Under the pieces are notes generated by a model. The model was given only the letters and a program-made list of their open reading frames with translations. It was not told the DNA's origin and ran no database searches. The translations under genes and the position numbers were made by a program. A DNA stretch of 54,561 bases from Parachlamydiales bacterium (GTDB taxonomy: Bacteria > Chlamydiota > Chlamydiia > Chlamydiales > JABDDJ01), in contig JBAZCF010000014.1 of the NCBI GenBank assembly GCA_041671045.1, positions 1-54,561 on the forward strand, given 5' to 3'. Shown in pieces: positions 1-11,600 of the stretch (positions are counted from its first letter, which is position 1; each line of letters starts with the position of its first letter).

Positions 1-227
1 GCCACAAAGTGGCTACATGATGTTAGCCATGTGTGAATGAGCGAAGCGAAGAACACATGGTAAAATTCAGCAAACAATTGAGCCACAAAGTGGCGACATT
101 AACGATTCATTCTAGACCAATTTTAAATCTGCCGCCACTTTGTGGCTTGATTCTAGAGGGTATCCTTTCAATGCGTTCTTCGCTTTGATCATTCACACAT
201 GGCTAGCATCATGCAGCCACTTCGTGG
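1..227. repeat. Nested inverted repeat with four GCCAC-N3-GTGGC palindromes
   Basis: Bases 1-60 are an imperfect reverse complement of about 168-227, giving two roughly 60-bp arms around a 107-bp centre. Four copies of a short palindrome (GCCACAAAGTGGC or a near variant) sit at 1-13, 82-94, 134-146 and 215-227: two at the outer ends and two inside the centre. The outer arms also share the core AGCCATGTGTGAATGA. No open reading frame of substance lies here. The left edge is the window edge, so the element may continue. It could be a non-autonomous mobile element, a recombination target or a structured RNA; the sequence alone does not decide. Confidence 0.8.
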
Positions 228-367
228 CAAAATACTGCTTCGTTACGCAAGGTTGAGTTGTTTATATTGTGTAAGATGCCCTCCACAAGTCACAGCACTA
301 TACTAGGGCAAGCTTCAGGTACCTAAAACCTTATTTTAGCTTGTTCATATTGTTTGTGATCATCCAT

Positions 368-373
368 TATAAT
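368..373 (+). promoter_or_regulatory. Candidate -10 box upstream of the first ORF
   Basis: A perfect TATAAT lies 27 bases before the ATG at 400. No convincing -35 box is at the usual spacing; the best candidate, TTGTTC at 341, is 21 bases away. The rest of 228-399 is AT-rich and shows nothing else recognisable. Confidence 0.35.
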
Positions 374-399
374 CAAAAAATATTCCCAAAATACTAAAA

Positions 400-1245
400 A
401 TGCTAGAATTCCTGACATCTAGGCTCACCCTACAGCCCATTAGAGAATACTTCAATCCGGTTGTTCCTTTAGAAACTTCGGAAAACATTAAGCCTCTCCC
501 CCCCTATGATGGTCCGGTATTATTCCCTTGGGATGAAATGCGTGCGCTTTACTATCGCAACGGTATTGTAAACAGAGCTGGAAAAACACTTCCGAAAGCA
601 TTTACAGTCAAAGTCCCGGCTTGGGGAATACCGCAATGGAAGATGGCCTTAGAAATTATTATAAGAGAAATGCAAGGAGATTCCAATTATTGCATGGGAG
701 AGCTGATAGCCTTTGTGCGATTAGTTTCACCCCAAGAAGCCTTTGCTGAGGATGATACGATATTATTTGATGGCGGGATAATGGATGCAATCCACCGCAC
801 AGATAACAGTGAGTATTATGTGCGTTTTGCAGATAATTGTGTGCCTGGGTCTGGAAAATTAGTGCGCAGATTGAATATTTTCCGGGGAGTTCCCAGCATG
901 CCGGCAGACATTGATTGGAGAATTGAGGCTAAACGTGCGGGCATCTCGGAAAGATTATTATGCGGAGATGCCTTGGTGAGATTTCTTGCCATAAAAAAAA
1001 ACCGGATGTTGCCAACCAGTTATCATCTAAACCAGATCAGAGAGCGATGTCTTGGAAATTTTAAAGATGTCAATCCCTACAATCAAGAAAACAACAAAGG
1101 CGTAGATCCCCAGGGAAGTCAGTTTTTAATCGTTACTGTAGGACCAAAAGACTTCGAAAATGATGTGAATATTACGACATCTCTGAAAAAAAAAGGTCTT
1201 TTTGAAACAGTAAAAATGGATTTAGCTCCAGCATTTCAAAATTAG
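400..1245 (+). CDS. Hypothetical protein, 281 aa, possibly the 5' part of a split gene
   Basis: I do not recognise this protein. It is soluble in appearance, with no signal peptide or membrane segment, and a mixed alpha/beta composition. The ATG at 400 has no clear Shine-Dalgarno but follows a TATAAT box. It ends 38 bases before the first usable start of the 1437-aa ORF on the same strand. In the frame of that downstream ORF, protein-like sequence runs back to a TGA at 1203, so the two may be halves of one ancestral gene broken by a frameshift between about 1206 and 1245. A nine-A run at 1186-1194 is nearby, but slippage there would run straight into the 1203 TGA. It may equally be a separate gene in a two-gene operon. 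Confidence 0.6.
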   Translation: MLEFLTSRLTLQPIREYFNPVVPLETSENIKPLPPYDGPVLFPWDEMRALYYRNGIVNRAGKTLPKAFTVKVPAWGIPQWKMALEIIIREMQGDSNYCMGELIAFVRLVSPQEAFAEDDTILFDGGIMDAIHRTDNSEYYVRFADNCVPGSGKLVRRLNIFRGVPSMPADIDWRIEAKRAGISERLLCGDALVRFLAIKKNRMLPTSYHLNQIRERCLGNFKDVNPYNQENNKGVDPQGSQFLIVTVGPKDFENDVNITTSLKKKGLFETVKMDLAPAFQN

Positions 1246-1283
1246 GTCCGCCGGAACGTTTCCGTAAGATCAATGAACTTGCC

Positions 1284-4200
1284 TTGATTGAAGAGCTAGA
1301 AAAGATATTTAAAGAATTGGATTGCGCCGAAGAACTTGCCGCAGGGAACTGGACCCCCTTTAGTGAAGATAATAAAGGGGTTATCAAAGCGTTTCTAGGA
1401 CGTCTCTTGCATTGTAGTGAGATTGAAGATCCTGAAGGCTGTGGAAAAAAGGGATGGGGAAAGAAGATCTTTGATATCTCCAGAGGAAGGTTCCTTTGCA
1501 TCAGGAAAGACCTGATAAGCCTTTTTAAAGCTTTGATGGAAGAAGCAAAAGATATAAATAACCAGATTTCCCCTACGCGCTTAATTGAAATGGCGATAGA
1601 TAGTGTAACCATTTCCATCAATGACCATAGTTTGAATCCCGAGCCCTTAGACCACTTAGCGTGTGCTTTGATTGCAGGAAATGCCATCCAAGAGATGAAC
1701 AGAACCGCTGAGCTTCCCGGAGTTCCTGCTACGCTGCTAGAAACATTGTGGAAACGCCTTTATCCACAGTTTTCAACTATGTTGAAGCACGAAAATCCAG
1801 TATTTCCAAAGTTATTATCAGGCCTCCTGCATAATGAACTTACATCTTTTATACAGGTGGAGCTGTTCCTTCAAATGTTCTGTCTTCAGGCTCTATGGGA
1901 GCCGGTGAATGGACGAGAATGGCATCAGCTCTCTGTGGTATTGTCAGATCATGAAATGCCGGTGGGAGTAATTCAATTAAAGACGTCTGAAGCTCAACTA
2001 TATATTCCTGTGGATATTCAATTTGAAGGGATTATTCCCCGAATAACAAAAATCCTGGATGGATATGCGGATGAAGAATCTATCAAAAGATGGAATGAAG
2101 TTATCACAGAAAGCTGTCGGGTTATTTGTGAATTTCCATTGATCAAGAACGCGGGCCCTACAACACAGGCCTGGAAAGATCGAAAATTTATCGGCAGCGA
2201 TTACAGTGTGCTCTTTTCTGAGCTTAACACAGGATTAAATTCGCGCCATATCGCTTTAAAGGGGTATTGTTATGCTCTCTTACTGCGTTATTATAGCTGT
2301 GATCCTTCAGAAAAACTGCTCGAAATTCTAATTGCTAATTTCCCGCAGATTTACAGCAAGTCACCTGATGCAACAACCAAGAATAGGTTAATGGTTTTGT
2401 TTAAGGAGCTCATCGTTTCTGTCTATCCAAAATGCAAGCTGAGTTTTCCAAATCAATCTTCCATCATAGATATAGCACAGGCGTTGATGCTGTCATTTCA
2501 TAAGCCTGGGCATGGGCTTTATGCCACCATGGTGAAGATGTGGGAAAAGAACCAAATGCAGTTATCATCCGGTGAGTATGTTGAAGCTGCAAGCCGAGTG
2601 GCCAGAGCGTTTCTAAGCGAATATTTTCCGACTGTATTAGGACTTTGGGCAACAATTCAACCGATGTGGCGAAATGTAGATCAATCTCTCTTTATTGCTA
2701 TTATCGAGTGTATTGTCCGTAAGAACATTCAAGAACAAAGAGCTATATCAGAAGAAATCAGAGGCCTAGCTAACATTGCGCTCCCGGAAAAGGTCGATGG
2801 ATTTTTGATTAATGCGTTAGAAAAACTTCTAGGAATTCTTTCCACATTGGAACTTTTTCCGGAGGGCTATGCCCTTGTGCAAGACCCTAATTTTAGTCTT
2901 TCCGTAAGAGCGAAATTTATTGGACAATATGAGGCCTTTTTGACCAGTAAAGGCGGCGATAAAGCTCTTTGGTTAAGATTAGAATTGGCACAAAAACATA
3001 ACTTAGATAAATCCCACTTATTTGATGACTTTAGCAGATATTTCCATGCTTTAGGGAAAAAGGTATCTAAAGAACAGATCAATGCTCTTCTAAATAGCAC
3101 TTTGAATGGTCTTCAAGTCGATAGTACAGATTTAATATATCAAATCACGTTGAATAAGATTAATTTAGGACAACTCCTGGAAGCTTCGCAACAACTTGTA
3201 CTCGCGATAGGAAAAGTCCCCACAACCCCTCTTTGGCAAAATTTATTTATTAGAATTTTTAAGGAAGTCATAAAAAAAAGGGATAGCAAAAGCTTAAGGG
3301 GCATTGCCAATGGAATAGGAAAAAATCCCGCTCCCTTTTGGGATCCTTTTTTATGGAAGTTCTTTAGTGAATATCTTTTTCCATTCGGAGGAAAGCTATC
3401 TAAGAATGATTGGGAATTTATTACTTCTGCAATTCAGCGCTTGTTGGTACCTCAGCAAGATCTGTCCAGAGAAGGGAACCAGTATAAGCTGGTCTCTGAA
3501 TTATGTAGTATAGCCCAAAAACTATTGCCTAAGACCGAGCTACGCCTCAGTCCATTGCTCTCTTTTATCTGGACCATTATCCTAAAGCAGAAGGATACTC
3601 CTATAAGTACACCTGAGCATTATCTCATGCTGAATAAGGAGCTTTTAGGCTCTGCATATGTCTATCAATTTCAATCAGGCACTTTGACAGATGAGATCCG
3701 TCGTATTTATAGACCTATTCTGACAGAATTTCTTGCTGTGACGGATAAATATTTTGACCTCAAGAATACCATCGGATTATTCCATTACTTATATCTTTGG
3801 TTTGGCTCAACCGGAGATGAATTACTTGAACACGCACCTTTCATTGTACGCGCATTAAAAGCAGAGGCGCACCTTCCATCAGCATTGCTGCAGACAATCC
3901 ATACAGTTTATGCAGATAAGTATAAGGGTCTGAACGCACCGGTAGAAACCGATCATTGGAAATGCGTTGAAAGGCTATTTTTAAGCTGTTTTGATATGAA
4001 GTTATATGCCCAGTCGCTGCATTGGTTCCGGTATATTCTTGCACATGCACCCAAAACATATTCCATAGCTCCACAAACAGTCGATCAGCTATTTGAAATC
4101 TTGCGTAGGAGTGTCAATGACTCTTCCTTGTCCTATGAAGCGAATGCGGTAGATATTAAAGATTTTATTGGGAAACATCCATCAGCTAAAGCTGCAGCTA

Positions 4201-5597
4201 AAAGTAAATGGATTGAGCAATCGTATGTTCTCAAATCTATGAAAAAATACGACTTATGCGTGCAAACCCTCCTATACGAAATCGAAACATTTGGCGAACC
4301 TGAAGTTATTGAAATTGAACAAATACTTAAAGAGTGTGTCTTACACTGGAATAAGCTAAAGAAACCTAGAAGCACTATCAATAAATTAGTTCAACTTGTT
4401 CAAAATTATCCTCTGAAAGGTGTTGTTGAATTACTTGCATTTTTCCGCCTATTTTCATATTTGGAAAAATCCGATAGAAATTCTATCTATTTAATGCTCA
4501 AAAAGGCTGAAGCGGACGATTTCTTCAAAGGGCAGCCTTATCCCCGAAAAGAATGTTGGACGATTGCGTTAAAGTGTATGAAGGATAAGGAAGAAATTTT
4601 TGCCCTTTTTGAACCCGGTTCATTATTTCACCAAGCCTTCCCCAAAACTTCAGATCCGCTTGTCCTTTCAGATATGTATCTAGCCTTAATGAGATCAGCA
4701 CTTCGAAAGTTGCCTTTCGTAAGAAACGAACGAGCGAATCAAGTATTGTACAGTGTCATTACCTTTTTTGATGATATCAAAGAACTGTGTAAAGATTATG
4801 GTTTAAAACTCTATCCATATCATTCTTCGCTCTCTTTTTGGAATATTTGGATGTACAAAGATCTAAGTGCAGATTGGGAAAAGGCAGACGAGACGCTTAG
4901 AGCTCTTTTAGAAAATAGTAGGCAGGCAGCCTCTATTATCGCAAGGAATGTAAAAGTGGGACATTTTGCCCGTTTTTATGAGATAAGGGTGAATGTTTTG
5001 ATGATCGAAGTAGCACGTAGCATTCATATGCATGTGAAAAAGGAGAAGACTGAGGTTGATGATATTCTGATTACACGTTTTATTCAATCCTATGAAAGTA
5101 TGCGCGCAACTCCGAAGCCATTCTATTTTAAATTCCATCCTACAGCGGCCATGTTTTTGCAACGTTTGATGACCCTTCCCTTAAACCCACAACAGAAACT
5201 GCTGTTAGCCGAGGAATTGGTAAAACATATGAAACGAAGTTCGGATATGGTAAGGCAAGCACAGCGCATGCTGAGGGAGGTCATGTACGTTTGTTTGTCA
5301 GATCCTAAGAAATACAGGCATGAAGCACTTCAGTTCAAAAAAATCGTTACGGAAATTTTCAATCATCCTATGCCTTGCAGAGATATATTGGCTGCTCCCA
5401 CTATGGAAAGAATACTCATGCAGCTTAGCATGTATAATTGTGCATTAGGGATTGAGAGGGATCAGGTAAAAGCTTGGCAAGATAAGATTGACTGTTGCAG
5501 TACACTCCACCGTTATAGAATGCTCATGCAAGAGACGCCTCTTTTTGAAAAAATGCTTGTAGTATTGTGGACGAAGTTTTTTGGACCGGCAAAATAG
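1284..5597 (+). CDS. Large helical hypothetical protein, 1437 aa
   Basis: The product is not recognised. It is a long, mainly alpha-helical protein, rich in Leu, Lys and Glu, with no obvious signal peptide or transmembrane segment. Stretches in the C-terminal half look like helical-hairpin repeats of the TPR/HEAT type, though no clean consensus is visible. The only start near the 5' end is TTG at 1284, without a good Shine-Dalgarno. The same frame stays open upstream to 1206 with plausible protein sequence (LGPPERFRKINELA), which suggests the annotated start is artificial and the gene is continuous with the ORF at 400-1245. It converges on the 3630-aa giant gene, sharing a bidirectional terminator. 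A scaffold or secreted host-interaction protein is possible but unproven. Confidence 0.65.
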   Translation: MIEELEKIFKELDCAEELAAGNWTPFSEDNKGVIKAFLGRLLHCSEIEDPEGCGKKGWGKKIFDISRGRFLCIRKDLISLFKALMEEAKDINNQISPTRLIEMAIDSVTISINDHSLNPEPLDHLACALIAGNAIQEMNRTAELPGVPATLLETLWKRLYPQFSTMLKHENPVFPKLLSGLLHNELTSFIQVELFLQMFCLQALWEPVNGREWHQLSVVLSDHEMPVGVIQLKTSEAQLYIPVDIQFEGIIPRITKILDGYADEESIKRWNEVITESCRVICEFPLIKNAGPTTQAWKDRKFIGSDYSVLFSELNTGLNSRHIALKGYCYALLLRYYSCDPSEKLLEILIANFPQIYSKSPDATTKNRLMVLFKELIVSVYPKCKLSFPNQSSIIDIAQALMLSFHKPGHGLYATMVKMWEKNQMQLSSGEYVEAASRVARAFLSEYFPTVLGLWATIQPMWRNVDQSLFIAIIECIVRKNIQEQRAISEEIRGLANIALPEKVDGFLINALEKLLGILSTLELFPEGYALVQDPNFSLSVRAKFIGQYEAFLTSKGGDKALWLRLELAQKHNLDKSHLFDDFSRYFHALGKKVSKEQINALLNSTLNGLQVDSTDLIYQITLNKINLGQLLEASQQLVLAIGKVPTTPLWQNLFIRIFKEVIKKRDSKSLRGIANGIGKNPAPFWDPFLWKFFSEYLFPFGGKLSKNDWEFITSAIQRLLVPQQDLSREGNQYKLVSELCSIAQKLLPKTELRLSPLLSFIWTIILKQKDTPISTPEHYLMLNKELLGSAYVYQFQSGTLTDEIRRIYRPILTEFLAVTDKYFDLKNTIGLFHYLYLWFGSTGDELLEHAPFIVRALKAEAHLPSALLQTIHTVYADKYKGLNAPVETDHWKCVERLFLSCFDMKLYAQSLHWFRYILAHAPKTYSIAPQTVDQLFEILRRSVNDSSLSYEANAVDIKDFIGKHPSAKAAAKSKWIEQSYVLKSMKKYDLCVQTLLYEIETFGEPEVIEIEQILKECVLHWNKLKKPRSTINKLVQLVQNYPLKGVVELLAFFRLFSYLEKSDRNSIYLMLKKAEADDFFKGQPYPRKECWTIALKCMKDKEEIFALFEPGSLFHQAFPKTSDPLVLSDMYLALMRSALRKLPFVRNERANQVLYSVITFFDDIKELCKDYGLKLYPYHSSLSFWNIWMYKDLSADWEKADETLRALLENSRQAASIIARNVKVGHFARFYEIRVNVLMIEVARSIHMHVKKEKTEVDDILITRFIQSYESMRATPKPFYFKFHPTAAMFLQRLMTLPLNPQQKLLLAEELVKHMKRSSDMVRQAQRMLREVMYVCLSDPKKYRHEALQFKKIVTEIFNHPMPCRDILAAPTMERILMQLSMYNCALGIERDQVKAWQDKIDCCSTLHRYRMLMQETPLFEKMLVVLWTKFFGPAK

Positions 5598-5601
5598 TAA
5601 A

Positions 5602-5640
5602 AAAAGACTGTCAGAACAAATGTTGTTCTGACAGTCTTTT
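5602..5640. terminator. Bidirectional intrinsic terminator
   Basis: An 18-bp perfect stem (AAAAGACTGTCAGAACAA at 5602-5619, complement at 5623-5640) with a 3-base loop is flanked by A and T runs on both sides. It can therefore terminate transcripts from both the plus-strand 1437-aa gene and the minus-strand giant gene. Confidence 0.9.
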
Positions 5641-5654
5641 TTAATCGTATGGTT

Positions 5655-8600
5655 TTAGCGTGCTAAAAGGGGAACTTCACGCAGATCTAAGAAGATATTC
5701 TCGATGTCAGATTTGGCAGCCGAATCATTTTTACGCTGTGCATGAATTGCGTAGAACGCTTTTTCCATCGCATCGATATCTTTATCGCTTAGCCATTCCT
5801 TGAGTAATCTTGCTTGTTCCGGTGTGTAAGTGTCGTCGCCGTTGATGAACTTAAGCTCAACTTCCATCTGCAGGAATTCTTTATTGGTATGCAGCAAGTA
5901 CTGATCGATGTCACTGCCACCACCTCGGATAGTGCGTGAAGGGATGTCGTACACAAACATACGCATATTCTTGTCCTTCATTGCTGAGCTCAGTTTTATA
6001 GATTCTTCTTTCCAAAATGTTGCTTCATGTTGTGATAAACAGCCGACAGAGGATATTTGGCCATCCTTCACAATGACTAGGACTTGGAATAGATCTCTTT
6101 GGTACTGGCTGCCCACATCTACCGGTTCTCCGAAGAAGCTGTTCATAATGCGTGGAATATAGTTGTTGGTAAACCACAGCTTATCGTTTACAAAGCCGGA
6201 AAGGAATTTCACTGCAGGATTAGCGGCATTTGAAAGCCCGTCGCTTAATTGGAAGATAGAGGGGAATTGGATTTCCGCTTTTTTAAACTTGCTTAAGAAG
6301 CTCCAGCCTTTGTTCACAAGCTTCTCGACATTGCCAAGTGCTTTTCCTGGACGGAAGTTCAGCCATTTGAAAGTAGAGTAATCAAAGTTTTTGGGCCATT
6401 CTGCTTCAACAAATTGGCTAGGAACTTTCGCTATAGTTTTGACAGCAGTATTTGCTTGCTGCGCTTGGTCGATATCCATTTCATTTTCCAATACAGCCTG
6501 AACCATTGTCTGTGCACCTAGGATATCCTGGGTATTGATATCGATATTGTTGCCATCTTTGTAAACGAGGACCTTTGCCGGCATGGGGGGTACCAATACG
6601 CCGTCTAAAGCTTCTTGGATTTTAATTTTTTCTGTGGTGGAGAAATGCTTGCTCTTTGCGATCACGGCATACAATTCTTTCTTAGCAAGTTCGATGACAA
6701 GCTTTGTAGCCATTTCCTCTTCGATTTTACCAAAAAGAGCGCTAGGTTTGTCTTCAACGATTGGAATCAGGAAGTCTTCGAAATCGGCAAAGATTTCATT
6801 CATTCGGTTGATGTCATTAGCAATAGTGGACCACTCTAGCAGTGCAGATTTTGCGAAAATACCTTTGTCTTTGATAGCTTCGCGAATGACGTTATGTAAT
6901 TTCTTGCGGTAGCTAATATAGTAAGACTTCAAAATCATGTCTTTTTGACTCTGACGAGCATCTTCAAGAATAGTTCTCAAGTTTGGTTTTGAATCGGCAG
7001 GACTTAAGCGTTGTGCTGTTTCATGTGTCATGGCAAAGCGGATTTGCTTTTTATTCGTGCAGAATTTAGCGAGCTCTTCAAATTCACCTGACATCAAAAG
7101 TTTGAACACTACCTTAATGTCTCTTGTACGGAATGCTTGTTGGAATACGCGGAATAAGGGCTGTTTCTTGTACAGGATCAACTGGCTGCGATATTGTTCT
7201 ACGTTCGTTCCAAAGTCGTGGTTTTCATCGATATATGTCAGGTATTCTTTAGGCTTGAGTTTGCATTGATCAAAAGGCTTCGGTGTTTTAGAACCGATTT
7301 CGCGATACACTAGCTGGTCTTTACCCTCTAAGGTTGTAAAATAAACGATGGCTTTGATGTCGGGACGATTGCTTGCGCAATGTTCATCCATGACATCTGC
7401 TACGAAAGTATTGCTCAAGCCTTTAAGTACGGCATTACCATCAGTCAGCATACTGAATTCAGACGTCATAAATGACATGGCTAGGGCATTCTCTAAAATG
7501 CCTGCCGGGGTTTTCGCATCTAATATCAGTGTATCGTCAATACAATTGGTGGATATAATATGTGCTGCTTCCCCTGTAGTCGCCGGATCTTCAATCACTT
7601 TGAGATTATCAGGGCAGGATTTGATGTTGTAAGGCGTGCCGGTATCCAGGATAACGCGTTTCCATAAGGAGGGGAAATTCTGGTTGTTAATGCGGTTGCA
7701 ACGTGGCCAGTATTTCATCTCGCGGTAGCCGAAAAGTCGGATGAATTGGAAGATCGCTTCAGGATTGTTTTGCAGTGCTGCAGTGATCTGACTCTCGATT
7801 AATGGTGTGTTCTTTTCGCTAATTTTTGCCAATAGTTCAGGATCGTCTTTCAAAATGATCGTTAGCTTATTATAGAAGTGAGTTTTTTTGAATGTACGCG
7901 AACGGCTTTGCATTTCTTTGCGTGCGCCTTTGAAAAGCTTAATACGCAGATCATCGGCTTCTTTTTCTGAGAGGCCTTTGTTCAAGTAGGAAACATATGT
8001 TTTGATGGCTTTTTCATACGGGATCTGTATGTCGTACCCGGCATGCGGATTCATGTTTCCGGAATGAGGAGAAGCACTTTTGCCCACAATCGCATAGTCA
8101 ACGTAGATGTTCAGATCCATCAGATAAGGGACAAGTATGGATAAAACGCCCTTAGCCATACAGATTTGTTCATAAGAGGATTTGTTGCGCAGTATGGCGG
8201 GGATCTCCTTGGATTCTGCCGTAACATATTCAACAAATGCCTTCTTTTCAGTGTCATCATGGAGCTTGAATAATGGATTGGTGGTCAATCTCTGGGCTGC
8301 TTCTTTAGCGATCGTTGTCAAATATTCTGTCTTAGTAAGATCTTCTAAGGAGTTCGAGCGGATTTTATCCAGGATTTCGGAATTCATGACTAGTTGGCGC
8401 ATGCACTCTTCCATCACATTTTGGTAGCTTTCTTCGATAGATTTCTCTTCGCCGATAGGGTGATTGAGTTCCCCCTCTTTCGGATCATACTGAATGTGGG
8501 CTTCGTCTTGTATCGCTACACCTTTTGTCCTTAAAGTCATCAAGGCCATTTTATGGTGTACTTGAGAAAGGAACAGGGTTAAATCATTTTTGCCGGAACG

Positions 8601-11600
8601 TTTGGCGTAATACACCAAATCCATTAGGTTTGCATCTAAGGATTGTGCTTCTGAAGGAACGATATTTACTATTTCGCGGTTGCTTTGGGCTCTAGCTAGC
8701 ATCAAATTCACAGCTTCCTGCTGTTTAATGTTACGCATAGTCTGGCGGGAAACCGGCATATTGTTGGCGGACTGATCAAAAATGGTGTGGCCTTGTTGGC
8801 TGACTTGGCGTGCGTTGGTTTCTTTTAAGCCATCGGTGAAAACGTTGAATACGATGTTCTCGCCATCTGCAAGTTCAGAGTCATTCACGGGGATCATTTG
8901 AAAGGTTTTGCCTAATGACATCAACATAACCAAGAAGATATTTCCTTCTTTCGTCTTAAGCATTTCTGTTAATGGATCTGCCTGCACATCCCATATCATC
9001 GTATTGGTGTAGAATTCGAAGATCATGTAACGCAATGCGAGGCGCTTAGGAACTTCGGCAAAGTTATAGGCACGCTTAGCTTTGATCTCTACAGAGATCG
9101 CTTCCAAGGTTTCGATGAACTCCATCGGGTTATTCTTGAGATCTGTATAAGAGAGCTTTTTAAAGTTTTCTAGGATGCGGCCGATTTGAGCTGCACGTGT
9201 TGCCATAGCAAGATAAGCCACCACAGCTTTTTCAATTTGGGCCATTTCTTCTTGTGTAAAGCCTAACTCGATGCCGATTTTAGCCCACTGATCATGCAAA
9301 AGTGCTTTTTTTAAGCTTTGTAAGGTGTATTTATCCTGAGGACGTCTTGCATTAATAATTTCCAATAGGTTTTTGATGTCTTTTTCACATTTGTCCTGGA
9401 GCATTCCATGGAAGGAGCCTAATGCCAACTGCATGTTGCAAAGGGCTGTAATGCCTTTGCATTCGATTTTTTTATTGCTGTCGCCTTTTCGCTCATAAAA
9501 TTTCTTCAAGCTTAAGTTAATCTCTTCAGCATCTTTAAAGTCTTCGATTTGTAATTGCACGTTGCTATCGTCTACTTCTACAAAGCCTATGTCAAATATA
9601 CTGCTCAATGCACCATCCACAAAGGCATCTATGTTATTTAATCCGGCATACGAAGGATCCATATAAGGTTGAACTAGCGGAGTCTTATCTTCAACGGCAT
9701 TTTTAGCCATATTATACGCTTTACTTACGCCATGTGCACCTAAGTTAAAGAGGGTATTGTATGTCGTAACACCACTCAAAGCGGATAGGAAGCTACCGTA
9801 TACCTTATCAAGAGATATTGTACCTAATGAACTGAAGAGGCTTGCAGTATTATTGTAATTGATAGATTGAGAGTTCAAGTTGTTTAAAAACTCGTTAAGT
9901 TTTTGAGTTTTTAGAGTTGTATTGGTTTGTGCCAGTATTTCGTTTAGGAGCTGAGGGATGTCTGCAACAAAAGTAGTTTTATTAATGTAACTTAAGAATT
10001 CAATGAGCTTCCCTGTTTGTCCGCATCTTCCCCCTTTAGCAAGTTGGAGCATTTCTGTTAATTTCTCGGACTGTTCTGTTGTACCGTAGCCGAATGCGAT
10101 GGCGTAGTAGCTGGCGAATAGTGGAATGACATTAGCGATGAATTCGTCTACTTTATCCAAGGGAGGATTGTTCTGAGGAGCCTGCATCTGTGCTGCAAGA
10201 GAAGGAACATCGAGGCCGCGGATGCCGATTGTATGCTCAGTGTACAGCCCTTTAGCCAGACTAACGCCTGCTGACGCCAATTTTCCTATCAATCCAAGTG
10301 TGTTAGGAACTTCGACGACATTGACGCTTGAATAACTGGAAGATGTTCTAACGTATTCTGTCAATAACCCTTTGGCTTTGAGAGAACGTGTTTTGGTTTT
10401 ATCCAATTTATTGGTGAGTTTCTCATAGCGGCTAGACAGGTGGCTTGGGAGCATGAAAACACTGGATGTTGCATTCCATCCCATTTGGTCAATAACACCA
10501 AGGAGAGAAGGCGGGAGACCGCAGCCATTTCTAATGAGATCTTCAGCGAGAGTATTAAAACGATTGAAGAGTCTTAATTCTTCGTCATCAGTAAGTTTAA
10601 AGCGTTTTTCTTTCTCGTTAAAATTAGCTTCCAAATCTTCTTTGCAAGCATTCAAATGCACCATGGATTGTGAGATGACATTGATATTTTTCAATTGTCG
10701 TTCTTGACCGGCTTGTGTAGGCTTCTCCAAACCGGCATACATTGCATTATTTTCTTCAATCGCAGCAACAATGCGGCGGCGCATACGGGAGATGTTTGTA
10801 TTATGAGAAGGGACCAATGAAAACATGAACAACAAGCGGGAAAGATCAATCTTCTCTTTTTTAAGCTTTATGACCCTGAGCATTTCCAGGCATGTTTTCT
10901 CAGCTAGTTCACCCTTGTTTTGCAACAGGTAAAGACAGATAAGATACATCATGGATTCAGGATCTTCACTGACTAGCAATCCATTTTTATTGATGTCAAA
11001 GGAGTAGATCTTTTGGGTCTCAGTAGACTTTGTCTGTTGGATACTTCCGAACCATCTTTCTAACACACGAGCAAGAGATCCATGAACCCCTACTTTTGGG
11101 ATAATAGTAGTGGCGTAGGAAGAGATCCACTGGCCTTCAGGAATTAATACTCTAGCATCATTATTATTGTTCTTTAGCAGCAGGTAAGAAGGCATTCCAT
11201 GTAGTGAAGGGTGGATCTGCTGAGCTGCTAAGTGGAATCCGGGCTGCTGTACAGATTCGGCAAGCTCCTGGCCATTTTGCTCAACAATATTGAATGTTAA
11301 GTTGAAAGGTTCCAAGAATATCTTGCTTAGCTGGTTTTTCAACTTGCTGGTAAAGCAGAACATTTTGTTGTTAGGACAAAAACGTGTCAGAGGGAAAAGA
11401 ATATGTGCAAATTGCTTATTAGGAACAATCTTGTATTCTTTTCTTTTATGGTGGATTTCGAGGATATGGCAGATTTCGAGGATGGCGTTTCCTTCAGAAG
11501 TGGATTTCGTTTCTAATAAAAGAGGGGGGGTATTCTCGAATTCAACGTAAATTTTCTTGATAGCTTCTCTTGTGTCTTCAATCCAGAATTTGGCTTTGCC

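Noticed and set aside
1..227. CRISPR array from repeated GCCAC-N3-GTGGC units
   Set aside because: Only four 13-base units at unequal spacing inside an inverted repeat; no uniform repeat-spacer pattern and no cas genes.
1186..1194. Nine-A tract as a programmed frameshift joining the two first ORFs
   Set aside because: Shifting into the downstream frame at this tract meets TGA at 1203, so it cannot fuse the ORFs by itself.
1172..1687. 171-codon minus-strand ORF opposite the hypothetical genes
   Set aside because: It lies fully antisense to the plus-strand ORFs, has no ribosome-binding site and no recognisable motif.
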